DNA from: Coenobita brevimanus
Taxonomy: Eukaryota > Arthropoda > Malacostraca > Decapoda > Coenobitidae
Direction of reading: 5' to 3'
Assembly: GCA_032717465.1 (NCBI GenBank)
Contig: CM064671.1
Span: 60,031,859-60,095,858, forward strand
Length of the DNA: 64,000 nucleotides
The notes beneath the pieces are model-generated. The model made no database searches, had not been told where the DNA came from, and worked only from the letters and a program-made list of their open reading frames with translations. Position 1 is the stretch's first letter; each line of letters begins with the position of its first letter. The translations under genes were made by a program, and so were the position numbers. Positions 57,001 through 64,000 of the stretch are shown here, one piece after another.

Positions 57001-57235
57001 CGTCATCATTCACACCTCTTACATTCCATGTTGCGATTATCATGTCCTTTGTCCGGTCCTTGGTCGTTATCTTTTGGTTAGTCCTTGTCCGAGGCTTCTT
57101 GTTCATCATTTTAGTTAGTTGTTTTCGGGGGAGGGGCACTAACCCTCCGCCAACCCTTTTAGTAGCCTTGTACGACAAGCAGGGATACTGGGGGAGTAGT
57201 CTTGAAAAAAAACCCTACCCCCAGTATTAGCTGTA
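54038..57235 (-). mobile_element. RTE-A LINE, copy 1 (decayed)
   Basis: Full-length layout, broken frames: endonuclease 57,178-56,687 (IATWNVRGVN, VNETKWRGE) and 56,822-56,505; endonuclease end and linker 56,397-55,801 (SDHYVVMTRI); RT fingers 55,558-55,220 (EEQGDFRKGRGCVSD); palm 55,183-54,677 (AFMDLEKAYDRV, LKQRCVMSQWL, LLFADDTVLLS); C-terminus 54,392-54,069 (LRWFGHVERM). It starts with a GGGTAGGGTTTTTTTTC leader (57,195-57,235) and ends in ATAGATAG-type sequence. GCVMSPW is mutated to RCVMSQW. Confidence 0.88.
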
Positions 57236-57236
57236 C

Positions 57237-57245
57237 TACACACAC

Positions 57246-57285
<40 letters not shown>
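57237..57285. repeat. (CA)n microsatellite
   Basis: About 49 bases of CA between two LINEs. Confidence 0.95.
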
Positions 57286-57288
<3 letters not shown>

Positions 57289-59690
57289 CTAAGGAGGGGT
57301 CACCTTGACATGGTGGTGGGGCTTGATGTGTCCCTACCTTAGTTTGGTTCGGCATCTGTCAGTCTCGTGGACCACACATTCTTCCACCCCCCACATGCAT
57401 CACTGGTAGAGGAGGCCTTCTACTGATGTTGCTCATTCCTGCCCATCCTGCATTTTGGCAGGGCTTTTGCTTTCCCAAATGTTTGCTGTGTATGGCATCC
57501 TGTAATGCTGGGAAACAGGAGTTCTGGGGGTTGAGTGATCCTCCATTATGTGCCCAGTAGCTAGCAACACACATCTTTGATTTATTCTGGCTAGACAGAT
57601 AGCCTGCTTGGACCTGACCAAGTCAATCGGCTGGTCACCTGCTGGTTAGGGTCAAGTGGGCAATGGGAGTGCTGGTGGCTCATATTGTCCTGGAGGTGTT
57701 CTTGTTTAGTGGTTACCTGCATTTACTGTACGTCGTCACTACTCCTAGGGCTGACGGGTGCTCAATACCCTGCCCTTGGGCTTCCCCTTCTTGGGCTCCA
57801 TGGTGAGTGGGGGATGGGAGTGAAGGTGTTCTTTCCTATATGGCTACTTCTAAACCCATAAACAGTCCACCAGTTAACAACCCTGCATGTTCTGGCTCTG
57901 GCTCCTCCATGGTAGACACATTGGAGCCATATGTCCCTGCCTACCACTGCCAAGCTGGTAACCATCGGCGTGCCTGATGCCCTACTCATTCCTCGAGTTA
58001 TGTTACTGAGATGATGTGTGGTGTTTTTGAGGCCCTTTTTTTTGCAAAGCATATTGTTGTCCATAGTTCAGCTGTCCAGGATCTGTGTCAGCAGGATATT
58101 TTTCAAATATTTTATACTCTCATTTGGGCATGTGATGCAACTCTGAAGGTTGTCTTTGAGGCTGGAGGCACTCTACTGGTAGAGATTGCAGATGCTACCA
58201 AGAGTGAATGCCTCCAGTATGTTAAAGACACTGATATTCTCCCAGTCTCATGCTGGCCTTATGATTTTCTCAGTAAGTACCATGGAACTGCTTTATGGCA
58301 AGGAACTTCTCAGCTATAGCATAAAAGTCTCTCAGCAGGAATTAGCTGATCAGAGTGTGATGAAGGTGGAGCTTATCCATAAGAACATTATTGGTACTGT
58401 GTCTTCACCATCTACCCTCATTCTTACGTAATATGAAATGTCTATTTGCCAAATGTTTTGATTGCTGCATGGCATCACTACTAAGTAAAGCAGTATGTAC
58501 CTCTCTCCAGGCGTTATCAATGTCAACATTTTGGTCACGTCAGCCATGCATCCAGGCACCTAAACAGTCACCTGTCAAAAATATGTCTACTGTGTGGGTG
58601 TCCACGAGGATTTCAAGTGTTTCATCCGTCTTGTCTGGGTGCACTGTGGTGAATTCCATCCTGCTTCTTCAAAGGCTTGTGACATATACAAACTTGAGAT
58701 GGAAGGCCTTTCCCTTGGTGCCAATGAGAAAATTTCATTTCAAGGGACCCAGACAAGGGTTATGACCTTGTTGCCTTGGGAAAGGGTTACGTATGCATCA
58801 CTCTCACTAAGCCTGCATCCTCCAGTTTTTACTGCTGCAATGTCATCAAAGTCTTCCCCAATACCCAATGTTGCTACAGCGTCCTAGGTTGCTGAATGTG
58901 CTGCTTCCTCATTTTCTGAAGGCTCGGCTTCTTCTAAGCCATCTGTAACTGTTGTAACTGTAACAAGTTGAGGCAATTCTCATGTCATCATGTCCATTAT
59001 GTGCTTCATCTTCTCCAGAGCTTGAGCCAACTTCTTTCTCTTTTGAATAGGGGGATAATGCCTCTCCATTAGGGGTGGTGTCCAAGTCTGCCCATCGTTG
59101 CAGGTCACGCATGCCTCTCTCTGCTTAGAGTAAGTCTGCTGGGCCTCTTCCAAGTCTCTTTTGGTGGAGGATTCACCAAGTTAGCTCCTTACCAGGACAC
59201 CCAGTTGGGGGCACCTTAACACTGCAGCTTCTCAGGGTTCCTTTACCATGGATGTGGTGGAGGTTGCTGGTGTGAGATCACAGCATCATCTGCCACTTCA
59301 TTTAGCACTAAACTGGTACCCATTCTTGTGTCTCCCACTCCAAGAGCCAATCTAGCTTGCTCTGGTAAAAGAACCAGTCTAACAGAATATGTATTATCAA
59401 ACAACCTATACGGCCTGTGTCGAAACGTCTTCGTCCAGGTCGGTCAAGTATCCTCCTATTAATGGATTAAAGTAATAAACAATACTTGCTTCCATAAACG
59501 TTGCCCTGTAATGGAACTGTAGAGGTGACAGTCGATGGTGCCGATTGGCATATCAGATTTATCGATTAATCGAATGTTCATGTTATAGTCGAATAACGGC
59601 ATCAAGCTTGAAGACTGGTTGCCTTGTTGTCCTATCGACCTTGTCCAATCAACTTACCTTCATGGACCGTGGAGAGGACATTTACCATTC
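57286..59690 (+). mobile_element. I-clade LINE, 5' region with ORF1 and endonuclease start (decayed)
   Basis: 5' leader with CACCTTGACATGGTGGTGGG at 57,302, then a decayed ORF1. Frame 58,011-58,319 has TLLVEIADATKSECLQ, like the GALLVEV-Qs motif of I/Nimb ORF1 proteins. Around 58,510-58,600 CQHFGHVSHA and CLLCG fit Gag-type zinc knuckles. Near 59,515 WNCRGD in a broken frame is the usual start of the ORF2 endonuclease (QWNCRG). It then stops at the RTE-A tail (59,691). It may belong to the family whose 3' half is at 400-1,920; that cannot be decided here. Confidence 0.6.
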
Positions 59691-59723
59691 TCTTCTCTAT
59701 CTATCTATCTATTGCCAGACGCC

Positions 59724-60086
59724 TCAATCCCGTTTGGGGTGGCCACAAACAAATCGCCTCCAAGTCGCCCTGTCCCCCGCCATTTCACTGCCCTGCTCCC
59801 AACTCACACCCCCCTCTCTCATATACCTTTCCACCCCATCCCTCCATCTCATCCTCGGCCTCCCTCTCCCTCTTCCCCCCTCCACCTCACTCACATACAC
59901 TCTCTTCGTCAGTCTTTCACCCTCCATCCTCTCCACATGGCCAAACCACCTCAGTGTGTTCCTCATAACGCTTCCTATCACATCTACATCAACACCACAA
60001 CGCTCCTTTATATTCTCATTCGTCAGCCTATCTCTCCATGTGACTCCACAGGCTCCTCTTAAATAACTCATTTCCACTGCTCTCAC
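59724..60086 (-). CDS. RTE-A ORF, C-terminal domain
   Basis: In frame with the RT below, but separated by a TGA at 60,090-60,092; copy 1 has TCA there, so the stop is a mutation of this copy. Contains LRWFGHVERMEGERL and RGRGRPRMRWRDGVERY, the standard RTE C-terminal basic region that follows the thumb. Confidence 0.85.
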   Translation of the reverse strand: MRAVEMSYLRGACGVTWRDRLTNENIKERCGVDVDVIGSVMRNTLRWFGHVERMEGERLTKRVYVSEVEGGRGRGRPRMRWRDGVERYMREGGVSWEQGSEMAGDRATWRRFVCGHPKRD

Positions 60087-60089
60087 TCT

Positions 60090-61292
60090 TCACTTGTGTC
60101 CTTCCAACAACGTCCAAGCTTCACTTCCATACGTTAGAGTTGGTATCACAATACTGTCATGTAGTAACTTTTTCACTTCCATGCTCACTTCCCTGTTTCT
60201 TATCACTGCTTTCAAAGAACCAGCAACCTTTCTTCCCTGCTGTACCCTTTCAAGCACTTCACCCTCCAAACCTCCATCCTTACTCATCACACTACCCAAG
60301 TACTTAAACGTACTCACATTTTCCAATTCCTCACCATCCAACCTCACTGTACATTTACTGACTTCACCTCTCTCAAAGACCATCACTTTACTCTTCCCTA
60401 CATTCACCTTTAGATTCCGTTTCTTACACACTCTCCCAAACTCATCCACCAAGCCTTGCAGCTCCCCTTCGTCTTCACTCAACAACACAGTATCATCTAC
60501 AAACAACAGTACAGGGAGTTTCCAAACACTATCCTCTCTCACCAGGGACATTCCAACATCCACTACCCTACCTTGTACCTCTTTTATTACCCCATCCATG
60601 TACAGATTGAACAACCATGGAGACATGACACATCCCTGTTTCAACCCAACTTTCAAAGAGAAAAATTCACTTAGTTCACCATCCACACGCACTGCAGCCT
60701 TCGCACCATCGTACATATTCTTCACAGCATTCAACAACTTACCATCTACTCCATATATTCTTAACACTTTCCACAATCCTTGTCTATCCACCCTGTCATA
60801 TGCTTTCTCCAAATCCATGAAAGCCGCATACAACTTCTTTCCCTTCTCTAGAAACTTTTCCACTAAAGATCTAAGAATGAATATCTGATCTACACAGCCT
60901 CTTCCCTTCCTAAAGTCTCCCTGTTCTTCTCCAACTAATTTCTCTGTACTTTCTCTAACTCTGTCAATAAGTATCCTACCATACACCTTTCCTATTATAC
61001 TAAGAAGACAAATGTGCCTATGATTACCACACACTTCTTTTTCCCCTTTTCCTTTGTAGAAGGGAATAATTATACCTGACTTCCAATCCTCCGGGACTCT
61101 ACCTTCCTCCCAGGCCAATCTGCACATCTTCCACATCCATTCTACTACTATCTCTTCCACATACTTCAGCATTTCACCACACACTTCATCAGTTCCTGAG
61201 GCTTTCCCCAGTTTAACTTTCTTCATTGCTTCCACAACTTCTGTTCTAATGATTTCATCCTGTCTTCTCACCTCCCTCCTTCTCCCAGCCAT
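60090..61292 (-). CDS. RTE-A reverse transcriptase
   Basis: About 400 residues. Fingers: KASGTDEVCGEML and VPEDWKSGIIIPFYKGKG. EEQGDFRKGRGCVDQIFILR is RT motif 2-type sequence. AFMDLEKAYDRVDR holds the first catalytic Asp, LKQGCVMSPWLFNLYMDG is motif B, and LLFVDDTVLLSE is the catalytic box with both Asp (copy 1 has FADD). Thumb: FKYLGSVMSKDGGLEGEV, and TLTYGSEAW near the end. It copies LINE RNA at a nick made by the endonuclease. The apparent start at 61,292 is only the first ATG after a frame break. Confidence 0.92.
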   Translation of the reverse strand: MAGRRREVRRQDEIIRTEVVEAMKKVKLGKASGTDEVCGEMLKYVEEIVVEWMWKMCRLAWEEGRVPEDWKSGIIIPFYKGKGEKEVCGNHRHICLLSIIGKVYGRILIDRVRESTEKLVGEEQGDFRKGRGCVDQIFILRSLVEKFLEKGKKLYAAFMDLEKAYDRVDRQGLWKVLRIYGVDGKLLNAVKNMYDGAKAAVRVDGELSEFFSLKVGLKQGCVMSPWLFNLYMDGVIKEVQGRVVDVGMSLVREDSVWKLPVLLFVDDTVLLSEDEGELQGLVDEFGRVCKKRNLKVNVGKSKVMVFERGEVSKCTVRLDGEELENVSTFKYLGSVMSKDGGLEGEVLERVQQGRKVAGSLKAVIRNREVSMEVKKLLHDSIVIPTLTYGSEAWTLLEGHK

Positions 61293-61303
61293 TCCTCAGC
61301 CAC

Positions 61304-62734
61304 TTATCTCGCATTACTTCCATCCTTTATGTTCAGCAATTCCTTAAAGTGTTCTCTCCATCTGCTCACTTTGTCTCCCTTCTCCACTAGTAATATACCA
61401 TTTTTATCTTTCACTCCCCTGGTAACTTCACTTCCACCCTGTCTTACTCTTTTCACCTCTTTCCAGAACATTTTCTTACAGTCCCTCCACTTTACACTCA
61501 AATTCCTTCCAAATTCCTCATCCACTCTCTTCTTACTTTCTCTTACTAATCTTTTCACCTCTCTCTTTCTCTTTCTTTCTACATATAACTCTCTCTTCCG
61601 CCTCTCAACTTCTTCCACGCCCCTATTTCTCATCCTTTCATTGTATGCTTTCTTCTTTTGTGCCACAGCCTGTTTCACCTCTTCAGTCCACCACACTGTT
61701 CCTTGCACCCCCCTCCGTCTTCTCTTCCTTCCACACACCACATCACATGCTGCACATATTTCTTCTGTAAATATCCTACACACACCTTCCACGTCTCCCA
61801 TCTGCTCCAGTTCATATTTGCCTAATCGTTCCTCCATTTCTCTCTTATACTCTGCCTTTTTCTCATCCTCTTGTAACCTTTCCACTCTCCTTGCCACTAC
61901 TCCTTCCTCTCGTCTTTCCTTTTTTCTATTCCTCCATCTTACTTGAAATCTAATTCTGGCCACCACCAAGTAGTGGTCAGAAAGTCCAATCCCCCATCCT
62001 CTATAAACTCTTGCATCCATTATACATCTTCGCATCCTTTCATCAACACACACATAATCAATCATTGCCTTCCTCTCATTCAGTTCACCACCCACCCTTC
62101 TCATCACTCGCCATGTATACCTGTGGATCATTTTATGCCTGAAGAGGGTATTGGCTATCACTAACCCCCTCCCAGCACAAATGTCCACTAACACACTCCC
62201 ATTCTCATCTATCTCAGCAGGCACATCCCACTCACCAACTATTCCATCCAACTTCACATTCCCAACTTTACCATTCATATCACCAATCAAAAACACTCTC
62301 TCATTCCTTCCAAACTTTTCCATGCACACTTCTACATTTGTCCAGAACTCTTCTCTCATTCTTCTAGCACGATCTTGCGTTGGCACATACACACACACAA
62401 TTGCCCACATTTGTATTCCAACTTTCAACTTTACCCACACAATCCTAGACCCAACTGATCCATACTGTCTTATGCTCTTCTTCCATCTTTTACTCACAAC
62501 TATACATACTCCTTCCTTTGCCCTCTCATTCTCATCTACTCCTGCACATATACCCCATCCATACTCCCATTCTCTCACAATTTCTCCTCTCCATTTTGTT
62601 TCAGTTATTCCACATACATCCACTTTCGCACCCTCAAGCACCTGGACAATCTCTCTCTCTTTCACCTCATCATTTGCTCCCCTTACATTCCATGTTCCAA
62701 TAATCATGTCCTTTGTCCGGTCCTTGGTCGTCAT
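61304..62734 (-). CDS. RTE-A apurinic-type endonuclease and linker
   Basis: 476 residues. EEP-fold nuclease: TWNVRG (Asn), ITETKWRGE (Glu), CVYVPTQD (Tyr), GDMNGKVG (Asp, Asn), MIDYVCVDE (Asp) and SDHYLVVARI (Asp, His), so all the usual catalytic positions are filled. A basic, coiled linker follows (RKRKREVKRLVRESKKR), which joins the RT in intact elements. The frame ends 12 bases before the RT frame because of a 1-base deletion relative to copy 1. Confidence 0.92.
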   Translation of the reverse strand: MTTKDRTKDMIIGTWNVRGANDEVKEREIVQVLEGAKVDVCGITETKWRGEIVREWEYGWGICAGVDENERAKEGVCIVVSKRWKKSIRQYGSVGSRIVWVKLKVGIQMWAIVCVYVPTQDRARRMREEFWTNVEVCMEKFGRNERVFLIGDMNGKVGNVKLDGIVGEWDVPAEIDENGSVLVDICAGRGLVIANTLFRHKMIHRYTWRVMRRVGGELNERKAMIDYVCVDERMRRCIMDARVYRGWGIGLSDHYLVVARIRFQVRWRNRKKERREEGVVARRVERLQEDEKKAEYKREMEERLGKYELEQMGDVEGVCRIFTEEICAACDVVCGRKRRRRGVQGTVWWTEEVKQAVAQKKKAYNERMRNRGVEEVERRKRELYVERKRKREVKRLVRESKKRVDEEFGRNLSVKWRDCKKMFWKEVKRVRQGGSEVTRGVKDKNGILLVEKGDKVSRWREHFKELLNIKDGSNAR

Positions 62735-62884
62735 CGTTTGGTCAGTCCTTGTCCGAGGCTTATTGCTTGTTTTTTTAGTTGTTTTCCGGGGAGGGGCACT
62801 AACCCTCCGCCAACCCTTTTAGTCGCCTTTTACGACAAGCAGGGATACTGGGGGAGTAGTCTTGAAAAAAAACCCTACCCCCAT

Positions 62885-64000
62885 GCCAGTGAACTGCAAG
62901 GAGTTTACCTGATTTCAAGGTCCTGTACTCCCCCTTCATGGTGCTCTCAGGAAAGGGTGGCCAATGCGTCGTCTTTGCACAGACAGTGCCACACAATGCA
63001 GTTTTGTGTTCTTGCAGGTACTTTTGCAAGACTTGGTGCTATATAATAATTATCGGTGAACAAGATATGGTTGCCGCCAAAGTACCTGTCAATCAGCTTC
63101 TTGACAACTGAGCCAATAAACCATGGGGATCATCCTTTGACAACACCATATCACTTGGAGTATACACAATGAAATCAAACATGTACCCAGTCTTGTAATT
63201 ATACAAAACAAAAAACTTTATTCCTAAATGATGTCTGTTTTAGGAAGTGTACTGAATGAAGGCAAGACGTCCCCTGAATAGAACAAGCAACTCATAAATA
63301 ACAACCTTCTGGAATGGCATGAAAAAGGATTGAAAATTTTCCTTCAATATTTCCAGAATCGAGCGAATCTTCCACAGCCTGTCGTTCAGATGTGCGCCCA
63401 TATTGGTGGAGAATTGCAGGTACCTGAGGACATCAAGATACCGATCCCGTGGCATAACTTACCAAATATGGGGGTAGCTGCAATATCATCCATGAGCCAA
63501 TAATCGTGTATATTGTGCTTTCTTACGTGAGGCATCAACATAGTCAATGCTAGCTAAACATCTCGCTGACATTTCTCACTGTCCATTCTTTCTTCTTTGC
63601 ACTCTCTCTTAGGTGTGTGGTTTCAGTCCAGTTGCAGCAGAATTCCCTGAAAGCAGTCACTTCTTTCACAATGAAGGCCATCACTGATGTTTTGAAAAAA
63701 GCAAGGAAGGATTCCACTACAGAAGAAGATTGATTACAGGGGAATTCTGACTGCATACCTGCATTTGTTATCAAACACAGGCACCTTGGGCTGAAATCCC
63801 ATCCCTTCCTCCCGGGGAAAAGTTTCCAATCTACCCACCCGTGATTCCTGCCTTCTCTGTGCACATGGCCTGCCCCATGTCCTGCCATAACCCCTAGCAT
63901 GACGGCGTGGTGGCGAGTCCAGTGACTCACCACTAGATGAGGCAGGTGATGGTGATCGTGATGGTGATGGTGATGATGATAGGCATGGGTGGGCATGTGC
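62885..64000 (-). pseudogene. piggyBac-type transposase, another family, decayed and truncated
   Basis: Read from the right edge leftward: WKLFPGRKGWDFSPRCLC and FREFCCNWTETTHLRESAKK (63,996-63,550), MPRDRYLDVLRYLQFSTNM (63,455 on), VVIYELLVLFRGRLAFIQY where the first catalytic Asp of the VIDE motif is Tyr, then SVVKKLIDRYFGGNHILFTD with the second Asp near 63,065, and LQEHKTALCGTVCAK (63,029-62,890). It is cut by the RTE-A leader at 62,884, so the third Asp and zinc domain are missing. The N-terminus is outside the window; the (GAT/GGT)n tract near 63,930-63,980 reads as a His run. Confidence 0.88.

Larger units (their letters stand above)
59691..62884 (-). mobile_element. RTE-A LINE, copy 2 (nearly intact)
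   Basis: Complete element from the leader (GGGTAGGGTTTTTTTTC at 62,862-62,880) to a (TAGA)n 3' tail at 59,695. Endonuclease and RT lie in three large frames separated by one 1-base deletion near 61,308 and two stop codons. Endonuclease plus RT without RNase H or ORF1 is typical of the RTE clade. The tail (GGCCACCCC, GGCGTCTGGCAATAGATA) is shared with the short SINEs of this window. Confidence 0.93.

Noticed and set aside
54008..62822. Long plus-strand Ser/Pro/Leu-rich frames at 54-57 and 59.5-62.8 kb
   Set aside because: Antisense of the RTE-A ORFs.
63880..63996. His-rich N-terminus (runs of H) read on the minus strand near the window edge
   Set aside because: Explained by a GAT/GGT microsatellite read in frame; not evidence of a metal-binding protein.

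Overview
This is a transposon-saturated stretch of an arthropod genome, most likely a malacostracan (decapod) crustacean. That guess rests on style: many young non-LTR elements, many long dinucleotide microsatellites and a divergent chemosensory-type ionotropic receptor. There is no bacterial gene organisation. The only host gene I can support is a partial ionotropic receptor (IR/iGluR superfamily) on the minus strand. I can place seven of its exons between 22,995 and 2,908 with compatible splice phases; the 5' end is not identified and the last exon(s) lie left of the window.

Left third (1-26,000): the receptor gene with large introns full of insertions. They include an I-clade LINE 3' end (400-1,920, downstream of the exons), TTAA-flanked piggyBac-type elements (1,921-2,658; 3,234-5,139; 20,510-21,286; 24,539-25,312), tRNA-derived SINEs, a jockey-like LINE (8,290-11,110), an RTE-type LINE here called RTE-B (11,430-15,110), and a perfectly sized fold-back element made from the 3' end of a mariner-like transposon (15,709-16,522). 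Short SINEs combine a 5S rRNA head (best copy 26,033-26,218) with sequence from both ends of another RTE-type LINE (RTE-A).

Middle (26,000-51,504): a layered record of insertions. An RTE-B LINE was hit by a 3.9-kb piggyBac-like transposon at a TTAA site (29,855-33,737). A 6.27-kb block (31,457-37,723) holding the piggyBac 3' half, the RTE-B remainder and a third RTE-type LINE (RTE-C) was then tandemly duplicated with a 3-bp microhomology junction. A complete LTR retrotransposon (41,443-48,894) later landed in the (TA)n tract of the second copy. That element is the outstanding object of the window. It has near-identical LTRs and one uninterrupted 1,769-residue Gag-Pol ORF with integrase BEFORE reverse transcriptase and a SCAN-like capsid, the hallmarks of the Gmr1-like branch of Ty3/gypsy.

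Right part (51,504-64,000): a jockey-like LINE 3' half, two RTE-A LINE copies on the minus strand (the second nearly intact), the ORF1 region of an I-clade LINE on the plus strand, and a degenerate piggyBac transposase running off the right edge.

The genes do not form a pathway. The functional logic is parasitic: autonomous LINEs (RTE-A) and piggyBac elements supply enzymes, and SINEs, MITE-like deletion derivatives and fold-backs in the same window carry the matching ends.
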